From positions 62,001 through 126,000 of the forward strand of contig JAWNGF010000007.1 of NCBI GenBank assembly GCA_037039685.1: a stretch of DNA of 64,000 nt, in the 5' to 3' direction. The translations under genes were made by a program, and so were the position numbers. How positions within the stretch are numbered: position 1 is the first letter of the stretch; every line of letters starts with the position of its first letter. The notes below the pieces were generated by a model. That model had not been told where the DNA came from. It made no database searches and saw only the letters and a program-made list of their open reading frames with translations. Origin of the DNA: Ceratobasidium sp. AG-K (lineage: Eukaryota > Basidiomycota > Agaricomycetes > Cantharellales > Ceratobasidiaceae). Below, piece after piece: positions 32,141 through 45,255 of the stretch.

Positions 32141-34110
32141 ATGCCCAAGGCCGCGCCAACCCCGATACTCCATGTCATTCCTCCAACCGTCAGGCTTGAA
32201 GAAGCATGTATACCCGATACGCGAAAAACAGTCCTTGACACGATTCACGAGTGGCTCACAGCTACAGTACCTCGCCTTGCTTCTTCCAAGCTTATGTGGT
32301 TAGCCGACATTAGTGGGAGCGGGAAATCCGCTGTCGCTCGTCACGTCGCCTATAATACCGCACGCGAGGGTCAATTGCTCTGTGCCTTTTTCTTCAAACG
32401 GGATCTTGCCTCCCAAGCAACTACATCTGGGGTAATACCAAGCTTGGCACAAGACCTAGCCAATCGCAAGGGTGGCTCGACCGCGACTCGCGCAGCAAAG
32501 GGCCCCGTCCTTGGCAAGGGACTTGGGTACACAGAGGCATTCCATCTCCAGATCACTTCTCCGTTGTGCCAATGCCCTCCTGAGCGCCCTTCCTTGATCC
32601 TTATTGACGCACTCGACGAATCTGGTCAAGCGGCCGATCGAGCTGATTTCCTCGCTGCCTTGATTCACGAGATCCCACTCTTACCGCCCAGCGTCAAAGT
32701 ATTGGTCACGAGCAAGCCCAATGCAAGATATCAGTGGACGCATTCAATAAGCTCAACACGGAATCCTCCCGTAGAGGCACGGGTCTTGCCGTGCATCGAT
32801 GACATTTGACGTCTACGGGCAGGACAATTGGGAAGAATCTGAGCAAATTTGTGTCGCATGCATTCGGGCGTATAGCTCGGTCCAGACGTGCCCAGGTGCC
32901 CACCGGATGGCCCTCAAACGAGCAGCAAATCAGCTTGGCCGCCCATGCGAATGGGCTGTTCCTCTGGGTGTCCGTCGCCGCGGATTATGTTGCTAGCGCC
33001 ACTAATCCACACACAGGCGCTTGACGAACTTTTGGCACTTGAAAATCGACCAAGTACCCGAAGCCGCAATGGACGCTTTATACAAGCACATATTATTCTC
33101 GGCCGAGAAGAATCGTGGATTTGATCTTGCGATATACCGCTAAAGTCCTTGACCGAGTACTTGCTGCCCCCAACCCTATTACTGTCACCGAGTTGACGAG
33201 TGCTCTTGGCCGTGGCGTGAGTACCACAATCTCATGCCTCAAGCCAGTTTTTCGGCCCGACCACACAGTAAGAATTGTGCACCATTCGTTTAGAGAGTTT
33301 GTGCAAGACCCTCACAAGTGCGAGAGTCGGTTCTCTCACCACGAGAAACTCTAGTAATCGACTTGGATCCCTTCCAGACTCGTCCGAACACGGGCGTTTG
33401 CAACTGGAGTGGAGGATCGTCGCCGGACCTTAATGATATCCCCTCTTCTGAAGTAAGATTATCACTTGGCAGAGGGCTTTGGGTGAACCAACCATTACAC
33501 CAGAAACGGCTTTGTGAACTATCGCATCGTACCCACATGCCGCATCTATGCGCCGATATGAGCTCTCATATTGACGAGAGCTCATTCCGGTCCTCGCTGC
33601 AGCTGTAGGAGCTTTTGGGTTAGGTTGGTCGAGCAAAATTCAAGGATGGCCTGTTATTGCCATCAGTCTCTAAGAACGGAAGCGTTTTTTTTCAGGGATC
33701 GATCACGCAGACTGGAAAAGGCAAGCGTCCACTGCATCCACATACTTGACATTAACCAACGGTGATAAGAACTCGCTCAGGGAGCTTTCGATTTGTTCCC
33801 AAACAGGATCATCCAAATGTACTCGTCTTCATGGATATGCGTACTGAGATGAGGGCATAGAGAATCGGTTTTCCGAGTGGGATGCCCAACGGAATGTGGG
33901 GGAATAATCTCCAAAGAGACACGGTAGCAGACAGATTGAAGCTTGTAAGAGTCAGGTTTGTGGAATGAAACCTAACATTGACCTGCCTGCCTCAGATTCG
34001 AGACGTGACCGCCGGGTTGCATATTTTGCCATCTCGGGAGATTGGGTGATCGAACGGACTTTGATGTTAATAAGCTAACGCTCGTCTAATGAAAGTGCCA
34101 CGGCGACCAA
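32141..34110 (+). pseudogene. F5: NACHT-kinase pseudogene truncated by an assembly gap
   Basis: The N-terminal half is intact to about 32715: start MPKAAPTPILHVIPPT, Walker A DISGSGKSAVA, Walker B LILIDALDES. Single-base shifts follow near 32720, 32775, 32835, 33015, 33055 and 33140, with homologous frames alternating (GLFLWVSVAADYV at 32950-32990, IVHHSFREFVQDP at 33270-33315). The kinase half survives only as fragments from about 33560 (ASYPHA-like, then DHPNVL-like) to a CHGD-like catalytic-loop sequence at 34097-34107, immediately before the N gap. Exon order matches F1/F4. The number of small indels is high compared with F4, so old decay is more likely than base-calling error. Confidence 0.85.
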
Positions 34111-34210
34111 NNNNNNNNNNNNNNNNNNNNNNNNNNNNNNNNNNNNNNNNNNNNNNNNNNNNNNNNNNNNNNNNNNNNNNNNNNNNNNNNNNNNNNNNNN
34201 NNNNNNNNNN
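34111..34210. other. Assembly gap (100 N)
   Basis: Exactly 100 undetermined bases, the conventional placeholder for a gap of unknown size. It cuts the F5 kinase region at its catalytic loop. Confidence 0.99.
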
Positions 34211-35829
34211 TGTAAGGCGATCGTGTAGTCCTGGGGACGCGGTGAAGAAATGCGCTTTTCAGACAAGAGGAAATTGGATACCATGAGGTGAAGAGCAGTA
34301 GACACCGAAACACCCATCTCGAAGACAATGAAATGTATATTGTTGCGTGAAGGCCTTGTATTGGAGCGACTGTATTCAGACCAGGCATTGCATAGGTCCA
34401 GAAACGAAGAAAATCGTACTTGTTAGCCTCAACTTGCCCCGGTCGTGAAACAATTAGAGAATCTGACATGACAGCTTTAGATGCATATACGCCGACCCGT
34501 CTTTGTTGCTTGGCTTACGAATCATGTTTAAGCTTCATTGAGGGATCAATTTAGCTTCCTACGGCACTTCATTATTATGATCATATATGCAACTATTAGC
34601 GTGGGGCTCTTTACCATAGTTTTCAAAGACAACAACTGGTGCTGTACAGAGCATTGTCAGGGGGAAGCAGTTGCAGTTTGATTGGATCATCTGGGAAACA
34701 TCCACTCTGCGGCCAGCGCCTTCAGTCAGCCACGATAGTTAAATGAGTTCCCCTTCTCCAAAAGCAAAGTCGGCTTTCGCAGTTCGTACGCAATATAAAT
34801 TGGACGGGGCGTTTAACACACGGCTAGCCACACCCGTTGTCCACGACCCGCGTCGCCAAGTGCACTCTTGCAACCTCCGGTTTCGAGGCTTGGTCTGGCG
34901 GCCGGATCCTTTCTTGCATCCCGCGGCACACACCCGATCGGGAGTAGGCCAAAAACCATCATTGATGCACGGCAGAGGCATTCGCAGCTCAGCCAACGCA
35001 CAGCCATTTACTAGTATGGTCCGTGGTGTGCGTGTGGATAGGACTTGAAATCTGCGCTGTGCATTTTGCGTGAAAGCGCTCAGTTGTTCCCTCATCCAAT
35101 CCGCCCTTAGCCTCGTTTATCATAGTCTCGACCTTGTACAGGTAGGTACATTCGTTAAATACTTGGCCCATCAGAGAAAAGTTAGGTTTCTAAAATAGAA
35201 TGCCCCCACAAATTACCAAAGAGAGAGAGCGTGGCCTTGGAATGACCGCTTGATCGCTCTACTTACAGGGCATTTGTAGCAAATCGACGTTCTGCGCGGA
35301 TGTCAGGTGTGGCAGTTGCGATGTCGATCCGGTTGAGTAGGAACTTAGTTGACAGGGTTTTATACCTAATGCCGCCCGCAGCGCGATTGAAACACAGCTA
35401 AGATGATCGGGCTAAGAGACTTCGAGGTGCCGGGCCGCGATTGCCTGGGTGCCAAGCGCAGACGAGGGGGACATCGTCAGTAATTGCTATGCCGAATTGG
35501 GTCATTGTTTCAGCGGTACATGTATGTATGATGCCATGGGTTTTTGGGTTGCCAACCTAAGTGTCTACAGGCCGACGCGAATCTGAGCATGTGGAACATT
35601 AGTGAACTAAAACGATCAAATGGCGGTGCGTGTATTCTTGCCGGATTTCCACTGCTCACGGGAATCTCTGCTGATAGAACACGCGACTCGAGGGAACTGA
35701 CCAGTGAAACTTGCAAATTACAAACTCTAGACTATCCACCGCATCAGCAGACGTAACCTGTATACTGGCACAGTACTACATATACTTTCGGGCTAAACCT
35801 TTGGTCGAATCGAACGACACCTCGCTAGT
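34211..35829. other. No gene recognised
   Basis: The expected C-lobe of F5 does not resume after the gap. Short ORFs on both strands (for example minus 34739-35095) lack motifs. A leader for the NACHT-WD40 remnant may lie at the right end. Confidence 0.45.
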
Positions 35830-38800
35830 GGATATATACTGGATGAAACGGGCATGGCTGGCACTGGCAAGAACAATATTGCATGCACCTTCTCGAAGCC
35901 CTGGAACAGCGGAAGCCAGCTCGCTGCTAGCTTCTTTTGCACACGGTCCTCGCCGAATGTCGGGGGTTCAGGATAATACCAACAATCGCTTACAGATCGC
36001 ACGCTATATTCCATCCCATTCCAAGTCACCCTCTGCGAACTGCTTCGCAGGACCCTGGACGCCGGCGCAAAGAGTATCGCAGTCTGTCGAGCTACTGCTC
36101 AGGAGCCTTCTGAAAAATGTCAAGGGATGCACTCCTACAGCAACCTGGTAGTGGTGATCGACGCACTCGATGAGTGCAATAACATGCGTGAAGTCGAGCT
36201 GTTGCTTATCATCCTTCTACAAAAACGTGAATGATATACCAATCAAGTTCTTCTCGTGACAGACCGACCCGAACAGAGATATACATCGCATGCAGACTGG
36301 AGGTCTCAGGGTGCCCGAACTGTGCTGCATTTGCACGAGGTCGAAAAGTCATTTGTAGGAAAAGGACAATCGAGCTATATCTGGAGGCAGAGGCTGGAGC
36401 CTATGACGGCCCTCTTTTTCACAGGATTTAAGGAGGTCGCGAAACGGTCCGGGAAAGGTTCAATTCGCTGCCACCCTCGTACGTATATTCAACCCCACAG
36501 GCCTCTATCGAACCCACATTCGACGTCTCCGTCTGTGATTTCTAGGACTTCAGCGCCTTGCATGCAACATTACGGCAATCAATGCGCTTTACATGACGGT
36601 GTAAATGAGGCAGTTCGGGGACGGCTAGATGACGACGAGGTGGAATATATGCGCCTCGTAATTAGAACAGTGGTCTGTGCACAGGTGCATATTTCAATCG
36701 CAACTCTTACTGTGGCTGTCCGGATCTGGATGATGAATCAGCAAGTATGGCAGCTTTGCAGCCACTCCGCCGGTCCTCCATGTCTCGGTGGCGAACAGTT
36801 CCATTTGGTGTCCACTCTAGCATACCTCGTTTCTGATTTTATACTCGACACCACTCGTTCAGGGGCGTACTCATGCTGCTTGCCACCCATAAGCGTACCA
36901 CTTGCTCACCGTTGCTTCAAAATAATGGAGTCGCCAGCTGCGGTTTAATATCTGTCACTGGGAGTATCATATGTGCCATGTTGCGAAGTGGAAACTGGAT
37001 GAAGCGGATAAATCAAACCATATTTCGGTACACTGTTGTTATGCAATGTCTGGTATGGGTGATCACTTACGAGAAACAATTAATCGAGCTTGCAACTCAC
37101 ATATGTGTGAGGATTTTCTTGCCATCGGCTACTTTTCTGGGTGGAAGTGCTGAGACTTGATCCTAGGAGATGAGAAAGAAAAGGTGTGACAGTCCTGACG
37201 AAGATCATAGGCTCGTGGTTGCCAGTGAGTCGGCCCGTTCGCGGATCTCACAGTGGGGAACTCAATCGTGCTTAACTGCCTTAGATTGGTGTTACGTACG
37301 CCGCGGGGGAAGGAAAGCATGTTGAAGATGCCGGAAATTTGTACACGACTATTGCAAGCAATCCGGTTTCCACAGAGCTCCCGACCTCTACAATTCTCGT
37401 GTTGCATTTTGTCCGAAATCAGCTTTGTTTTCAACCTGTACTACTGGAGATGAATGGGACTGATCGTATGTGAGCTGGAACAGCGATGGAAAGAAGAGAA
37501 ACGGCAGCGTTAGCAGAGCTGGAGCGCCGTGTTTAGTATATTCTAGGCGCCTATTCTCTGGATGGTGCCGCTTGTCCAGGATGCAAGGGATGGTTATGTT
37601 GTTACACGTAACGCAACGACGGCGCACTGTTTTCATACTCCTATGTATTGAACCCACTAGCGGAGTTAGTTTGTGCAGTTGAGTATTCACCTGACTGCAC
37701 TCGCATGCCTCTGGGTGTGTGACGATTGGCACCATCCGCAGTGGAGTGAATATGACGGCGCGTCATTATTGGCCGCTTCAGGGCACGTTGGCCAGGTCCT
37801 TTCTCTAGCATATTAGCCCGATTGGCGCATTTGATTATTTCTGGAGGAGACGACTGTGTTATCCGAGCTGGGATTGCCTTGGTAGTGTGCGTTTATTTGG
37901 CTGGCCCATCTCGAGGCCACTCTGGGTCAATCGTTTCGGTTTCATATTCACCGACGGTTACTCGAATCGCCTCTGGATCCGTTGATAGCACCATCGATGT
38001 ATGGGACGTACAACGTTGGATTTCCATTGCCGCCCCGATGTGAGGCCACATGGCGGGGTAGGTCGGTTGATATGCCTGACGGTATCTGTATTGCCTCCGG
38101 GTCTAACGACCACACTATTCGAGTGGGGAAGCGCAGAACGGGCACTTGTGATTGATCCACTCAAAGGCCTTACTGGCCCGTGTGCTCGGTTGCATTATCT
38201 CGCCGATGGTGCTGTATTATTTTGGATCTGCAGAGTGTAACAATCAGGGTATGGGATGCGTACAGCGGCGCGTTTATCCTTGGGCCTCTTGAGGGGACCA
38301 CAGACTGCATCTGGGAGTTGCACATTCACCAATGACGCCCGATTATCTCTGGGTCCTTCGATAAGACTGTTCGAGTTTGGGATGTTGCTTGTGGTGCACT
38401 CATTGCGGAGATCCAGAGGCCTTATGAGCAATTCCGCGCGGTTTGCTTGCTGCTGACAGTACTGCATCGTGTCTGGCTCCATGAATGGACTGCTAGGTGA
38501 GGAAGCGCATCGCGATGGGCGTTAACCGTTGGCCACTACGGGGTCCAGCTGAATGGGTCGTATTCGGTTGATATCCCTGATGGCAATCAAAGTTGCTTCG
38601 GCTCCTCTATTACTCCATTCTATCTGGAGTGCACATACCGGCGTATAATGGCTGGTCATGGACTGGCCAAGTTGATAGGGTATCTTCTGTTTGTGTTTAT
38701 TCACCGGATGGTAGCGAATTGCTCCGGTTTGCTGATCAAACTATGAGTATGGAGCAACAGACGTTACGCTCGCATAGCCCACTCGAGGCAACACCAAACT

Positions 38801-39260
38801 CCATCACGTCCGTTGCGTATCACCTGACGGCGATCGTATCGTCTTGGCTCCTACGATCACACCGTCCGAGTATGGATGCACATGACGTAAACCGCTGCCG
38901 GACCCTTTGAGGGTCATGATAACATAGTCTTATCAGTTGCGTATTCACCAGACGGTACTTGCATCGCTTCGCTTGTTGGTGACCTGACTTTCCGAGTATG
39001 GAATGCCTACGACGGAACGCTTGTCATTGGTCCGCTCGAGGTCCTGCTCCCTTCATGTCGGTGGCATATTCGCTGACGGAACTCGTCTGGGCCTCTGGGT
39101 CATATGATAGCACCAGTTCGACTATGGGACGCACGCAATGGTTACATCTCATTGGTGGCCCACTTGATGGGCAACAGGTTGGGTGGTTCGGTTCTATACA
39201 CACCTGATGGCACTGGCTAGTGGCATCTTGCTCTGATGATTAACCATCCGAGTATGGCGA
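35830..39260 (+). pseudogene. Decayed NACHT-WD40 NLR-like gene
   Basis: Family pieces appear in order in shifting frames. A P-loop GMAGTGKNN near 35850 replaces the usual GKTT, which would disable nucleotide binding. A Walker B region reading VVIDALDECNN follows near 36150, then ILHLHEVEKSFV-like sequence (about 36320) and the post-NACHT helical region LDDDEVEYMRLVIRTVVCA (36625-36680), with DFILDTTRSGAYSC (36835-36875). From about 37690 there are WD40 repeats such as GHSGSIVSVSYSP...IASGSVDSTIDVWDV (37910-38010) and several weaker copies up to about 39210. Frameshifts and stops are numerous. In an intact protein the NACHT would be the switch and the WD40 propeller the sensor. Confidence 0.8.
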
Positions 39261-40859
39261 GGACAAGGGACGTTGATTGACAATAACTTCCCTCAACCAC
39301 AGGCGTAATCTTCCAGCTCGGGCGACTTGATAGGATGGAGGGTTTCTCGTTTCAATTTAGATTGCTCTTTTGGGATGCCACCCGAGCTCAGCATATACCC
39401 ATTCTTCTAAACGCTTTGCTGTCCGCTGGTTATTGGTCGAACAGGGGATTTGCGTTCTCAAGTTGACAACCTCTACCTTGGGGCTTGGGCTCAAATGTTA
39501 TCAACCATGATGATAGTTTTCGAATATGATATTTCTGAGAGACATTTCTGTTCTTGGTTCCCTATTCTACAGTTGGGCTTTCATACGGTACCAAATTTGA
39601 AAGAGAGCTGAGTGGGAAAGGTATCCGGTACCACATGTATGATGCTTTACGCTTATATTTCTTGGCTTAAATATTTTGAATCCACATTAGCCCTTTCACT
39701 GATAGCATGTTGTTAGACGGCGTATGGACTGATTTGATGAGAGTAACCAATTATTGATAACGCGTTGAGAATACATGTAAACGCGTTACACAGATTCTAC
39801 GTAGTTAGGTCACCAAATAATATCTTGACCTAGCTCCGTCTTACTTATGTTAATTTGACCTCTTGTATTTTACTCGTTCACCACCTAGCGCATGAACAGA
39901 ATTAGTGGTTCAATAGGGACATATATGCGCTCTGCGAAAACATACATCTTGATCAGGATTGCCCCGACAGCGATGCGTTGGTGAGTCATATGTTACGTTC
40001 GATGTATCGCGTTGAAGCAATGGCTGCCAAGGTTCAAAATACCGATGAGGCCATTGGTGCCTTGAAATAATCGTGTTTGAGGACTAGTAACAGTTTGTAT
40101 CTACTGAATCTGAACGTAGCTATATGCGTATCTCTTATGTGTCTTCTGGGCTCGGGGACAGGGGGTGTGCCGTTCGGACGGGCAACCGTGAATGACGTTT
40201 GGGGGTGTAACCGACCCTTGCGGACGCCATGGGCGGGTTTACTGGGCCACCGGTCGCGAGCTACCTTCTGATCTTTGGTGTCTGCCCTCTGGAGGACGAG
40301 TCCCGCTCGCGCATCGGTGACACTAGAACCCCATCCGCCCGCTACGACGGGAGGTTTCCGGACCGTCTGGCACCGGCAGCAACGGTATGCGTGGTCATGG
40401 TTGCCGGAGCACCACGATATGAATCGTAAAGTGTGTACTGTTGGATCTGTACCAACAATATTGCTTCCAGATAGATGCTTCTTTTCCGAGTAGGAAATTA
40501 CTGCGTCTTATCCAGGGCATATACATCAAATCATTCGTTTACATTTGCTTTCCTCCTTCTCTACATCGTAAGTAGCTTTGAGTATCGAGACGTTCTTGTA
40601 TAACCCTCAATGAATCGCCCGTCTATTCGGTCGCCCGAAGCCTTGAGATTATCCGCTAAAAGCGCAGCATGAAGCAGCGCATTGAGATCAGCGCATTGTT
40701 GTGTATACGATGCGAGAAGAACTTCACGATACACAAAAAACCAGCATCAAGATAACAATCACGTCGCCAAAGCGAAAGAGACATGCAATTAGCGCAAAAA
40801 ACTGTCCCACCTGAAGGAACAAAACAATCATGCCTCCGTTCTCCCAGACTGTGCTGGCA
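39261..40859. other. AT-richer spacer, no gene recognised
   Basis: Short ORFs only (for example 40077-40271 plus). No WD40 or kinase signature was detected. It lies between the converging NACHT-WD40 remnants. Confidence 0.45.
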
Positions 40860-42114
40860 TCAATACAGGTGTAACAGCGAGCATTCATGATGATAGGGTT
40901 GGAGGGGAAGTGAGCACGAACCCGTCCTCAGGTCGGACGGCACCCAGAACGGCCGCGTGAGTGCGAGTCGATCAACCACGTTATCGTCGATCGCCCAGTG
41001 TCTGAGCTGTGGCACCTGCTTGATGTGATGGCAAATAAGTCCTAGATCGAGCGTATTGTCCTCATGAGCCACAGAGGATGCGTGGCACCCATCGGAGGAG
41101 AATGTGGGCAGGTTATCATGTCTGCCGTGCGCGCGCCTCACGCGGGCCGGCCACCATCGTGCCGCTATGTGCGTCCCACACGCGCACTGTTTCCATCCTC
41201 GGAGCTGGGGCGACGAGCGAATCCGTCGGGGAGAGAATGTGTCGGACAAGACTAGGGACTAGGAATGTGAAGGACGTGGATTGTGCTTGGTCTCATCGAG
41301 TGTGAAATGCACGCAGTTCGACATGTTTGTGTGCTTGATGAGACGTCCAGAGTGATATGGTGCGCATTGGGCCATGATTCGTACTGGTTGTCTTCGGACC
41401 AGATATACTACGAGCGTCATCGGGAGAGAACCCGATCGACGCAAGCTTTACTGTTAGACTCTGAATTGCTCTGCGACTGATGGACCGGTGTGTGAGGACC
41501 CATATGTGGATGGTGCCATTACGTGGAGACCGAGCAATCCGACTTCCATTGGCGAAAATTCGACCGAGTCGACCAGAACCCTGTGTGTTCCCCGAAACGG
41601 GCCAGCAAGTAATGTCCCTTGACGCGGTCCCACATTGCGCAGGGTGATATCGCGAGAGCCAGACACAATGCACGATCCGTCTGGCGAGAATGAACCGAGT
41701 GACTCATCGGCATGACCTGTGATGGACGGCGCGATGTGAGCCGTTATGAAGTCCCTGACGCAGCTCGTATAGTCGCCGTGGCCGAAGGCAACGTGTGGGT
41801 ACAATCGGGTGACACGGGAGAGAGAGTAGATAGGGTCGTATGCCCTAATAGCGTCGGTATGCCATCACCCGTTGGCGTGTGCCCATACGCGGATCGTGCC
41901 TTCCTCAGAACCAGATAGGATTGCGCGTGCGTCTGCAGTAAAAAGTACGAATTGACGGGTTCACTGTGCCCTTGTATGGTTCAAGCTAGCAGTATGCCAA
42001 TAACTGAATCCAAATGCGGAATCGTCTATCACCTGTGCTGATACAACCTCAGAGCCTGGGATGCGGAGCGAAAGCACAGCGTGACATCCTAGGTATGACC
42101 CACAAACGGGGCGG

Positions 42115-44117
42115 CTACAGTTAGTGTAAATTACCTATATTGCAGAAATCACGTGCAAAGAGGATTTGGGCTTGGGTCCAAGTAAATCGACCTACAGAAA
42201 ATGGTGTGTTACATACAATAGATTGGCATGTGTCAGGGCTACATACCATATAAAACTGAGCGTGTCTTTAGTACCAAAAAATGACTGAGTTAAAAAATTA
42301 CTAAACGCGAGGCTGTGTCATACGTTTTGTAACACACCGGTTGTGCTTGAACACTCTCTGTTGGCACTTGTCAACCAGAGGGTTATGGTACCTGCTATTA
42401 AATCGATTATGACACATTTGGGCTACTACTGTAGGATGGCCTTTATCAATGGGAGAGAACTAGATCTAGAATTGCTAAAGATCCACAAAAAAAGCCGCTG
42501 AGCAAGGATTTAAGGCTCAATGGGTGGTGTTAGTTTGTGGCAACTCTAAATGCCACCTAGATGCTATTGGGTAACAGATTGCTGTTTAGAGTTACTAGCA
42601 CAGTCTGGGGGTGATTTTAATTGGCTTTCCATTGAAAACAAGTTCATTGCGCACACATGAGGCCCACACAGCAATATTACTGCATTTTGGATGCTTATCA
42701 CTGTCAATTGGCTTGTACTGCCTAACCACATGTATAAGTGGACAGGAAATTTTGCTGTGATGAGAATTTGCCTTGCTTCCTGCCACCGCCCAATGGGTTG
42801 TTAAGAGCAAATTATGGGAGTAAAACAACCTGTTGCCTTACTCCAGCAAATCTTGGTCACCCCAAGCATTTGAACAGATATCAAAAAACAGGGCAGCAGT
42901 AATGAGATAAGATCTATGGCTATTCCCTGAATGAGGGTGTCCTTGTCTATGAGCTCATTAGTTGAGAAACAATTTAGGTTTGCCAAGGTAGGGTGCCAAG
43001 GTTGTTTGCCCTTTGTAAGTTTGCCTCTGCTGGCCATCTATAGGCTTTGGAGGCAATGCAATACTCAGTCTACAGTCAGCTCTTGTTATTTATGGATGTC
43101 TATAAGTTATCATTGAGCAAGAATAACAAACATTTAAGTTGCCCAAAATGCAATTAATACTGCTGCTGGTGTCACGACTTTTGTTTGCCTGTTTGTTGCT
43201 CTGTTTTGGTCTCGTTTGCTCGCTTGGCGCATTTAGTTGCCTTTCTGTTATGACCATGTTCGCGGGGACTGCCTGCCTGGCTGTTCCTTTGTCTCCTAGG
43301 ATCCATGGGACTTATCCCGTTTCCTTTGTTCCTTCTGCGTTTCCTTGTCGCTTGCTCTCTATTGTACATAGCAACAATAGTGCGTATATATACAGGCACA
43401 CAAGTCTTGCCTCCACAGACTTGTTCTCTTGTTGTTCTCCCTTCAATATTGCATGATCACTTAGGCCCTTAGTTGCCGCCCATTGACCTTTGCTGTTGTC
43501 CCTAACCCATCCTCACTGCCTGTGGAGTCTTGGCCTCCAAGGTTTGGTTGTGGTCTGTGACAACCTGGGCCACATGTATTTTGCAACAAAACATGTTTCC
43601 AATGGGAAAAACAAATGTAAAGTACACAAAAAAACCCTTTCTGATTGATTTAATGAACTATTCTACCCAAATGAAAACGTCTATTCTTGTCCAAGGCCTC
43701 TAAAAAGGTATGACACCCATTGAGCTTACGCCCCCTGCTCTGTGCCTTGTTTCACATCTATTTAGCTACCTGGGATCTTTATCATCTAAGAAAGTTACCC
43801 TGGATAGTGATACACCAGTTTTAGTATAATACTCTAACACGGGTTAGTATACTGCCCTGAGTTGATTAGCACAATGGGGGGGTGCTCAAGCTCAAGTGTG
43901 TGTTACAAAACAGTATGGGCACGCCTCATGTTTAGTAATTTTTAACTCAGTCATTTTGGTGCTACAGGACACACCGTTTATACGTATGTAGCCCTGACAT
44001 GCTTCTATTCTTATTGTATTTATTAACACACATTTTCTGTATGTTGATTTTACTTGGATCCATAGCCAAATCCTCTTTGCACGTGATTTCTGCATATAGT
44101 AATGTAACTAACTGTAG
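42115..44117. mobile_element. DNA transposon with ~210-bp terminal inverted repeats
   Basis: The left end (CTACAGTTAGTGTAAATTAC, then GCAGAAATCACGTGC and GAGGATTTGG) and the right end are reverse complements over about 210 bp with scattered substitutions, up to TTTTGTAACACAC (left end about 42336). The interior (about 42340-43900) is CpG-poor and holds minus-strand open segments at 42595-42828 and 42801-43037 that I cannot assign, plus a solo LTR. A clean target duplication was not found. It may be a dead autonomous or a non-autonomous copy. Confidence 0.8.
43170..43562 (+). mobile_element. Solo LTR (393 bp) inside the DNA transposon
   Basis: It starts TGTCACGAC and ends CTGTGACA, giving perfect TGTCAC/GTGACA inverted ends. 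It has a TATA-like GTATATATA near 43384. CpG content is higher than in its surroundings. A perfect 5-bp duplication is not seen (CTGG is near both sides), so the right border could be off by a base or two. Confidence 0.65.
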
Positions 44118-44734
44118 AACTGCCGCTGGGCATGCCTACACTCTAGCAATCCAGTACTCTCGCCAGAAGGGAGGCGCAAATCCGTGTGGAGGACTAAGCA
44201 TGGCGGCACCTGCTCAGATGTCCTGGATTGATCCTGATCGACCATGCGGGTTGCCAGTCGCATACCCAAATTGTTGCAGTCACGGAGCCAGGAGCAAGAT
44301 GCCTCCGGTTGGCGAAAATGCGACGGGCAACACCCCGTCCTGATATCCTCAAGAGATTCACCAATTGGAGCGCCTGAGTGCGCATCCCAGGTTCGAATCG
44401 CACGATCTTCCGAGCCGGAAGCAAGGTGAACTCATTGAACGGGAAATACTACAGAGCGCACAATTTGAGAGTGGTGCACAACGGACCAGTGATGCGTTCG
44501 CCTTATTGCATCCAGATTTGTAATTGTTTGATCTGTTGAACCAGGAGAAATGCGGGTTGTCGTCAGGAGAGTATGCAATCAAGAGGACCTTGTTGTGATT
44601 GCCCCTCAGTGGTCGGGGATTATGCGAGCGCACTGAATGTATCCCAATATGCTTGCTTCTCACTTTCCGCGTCGTAGTGACCAGATGCAGGAATATTGGT
44701 GCCAACGCACGAGTGGCAATACTGTGAACTGGGT

Positions 44735-45215
44735 TGTCGTAAGATTCTTCTTGGTGGCTAATGGGAAAGCCGCGATGGAGAGTGGACGGCACTAAGACTA
44801 AGAGACCTCTTGAACAGCAACACACTTAAGCGTCTGTAGGCTCTGAGCCCGGGGTAGGAGTGGTTTAAGTGTCACTCAGAGGGGATGTTTTGACGAGACA
44901 AAACAAGCTGGGGTTGCCAGGCTTGTTGGTCCGCTATATATATTCAGAAAGAGGCCAAGTCATCAGAGGCAGCCACATGAGTCACACAGTCTACCAGTCT
45001 GGAGTGTCCATGTGAGTCATGCTGTATGAACAGACATGACTCGTACAAGCACAGCCGCGTTACACTATGTAACAGAATACCAAAGAGAAAAAAAAAAAAA
45101 AAAAAAAAAAAATAAAGGTGGCAACGCGGCAAACAGAAACGGGACGTAACACAAAAAAAGGAGACAGGCGGCGAGAAACAGAGCGAGTCCGATGGAGTGA
45201 GCTGGCTCCACGACA
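44735..45215 (-). repeat. 3' LTR of element B (481 bp) with a 25-base A run
   Basis: On the plus strand it reads TGTCGTAAG ... CCACGACA. It is alignable with 51229-51684 but longer, mainly because of 25 consecutive A at 45088-45112. In element orientation it is preceded by a polypurine tract (plus-strand CTCCCCCC at about 45220-45227). Confidence 0.85.
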
Positions 45216-45255
45216 TTATCTCCCCCCTTAGAGTCGGTTTGGGGGACTGAACGGA

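Larger units (their letters stand above)
40860..44734 (-). pseudogene. WD40-repeat remnants of a second NLR-like gene, split by a transposon
   Basis: Minus-strand WD40-like units are visible, for example SGSRDITLRNVG...GPFRGTH and VEFSP (41550-41690), GTIHIWV (about 41500) and SIGFSPDD (about 41420). Further units at 44190-44730 include sequence resembling an RIWDAHSGAPIGESL unit. Stops and frameshifts interrupt all of them and no NACHT part remains. The upstream end is cut by the element B LTR at 44735, and 42115-44117 is a DNA transposon inserted between repeats. The gene converges on the plus-strand NACHT-WD40 remnant. Confidence 0.65.

Noticed and set aside
43170..43562. A clean 5-bp target duplication for this solo LTR
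   Set aside because: The flanks are GCTGG and ACCTG. Only CTGG recurs with an offset, so a duplication is not claimed.
44388..44402. CAGGTTCGAATCGCA resembling a tRNA B box
   Set aside because: No A box, acceptor stem or cloverleaf could be found around it, and it falls within WD40 remnant sequence.
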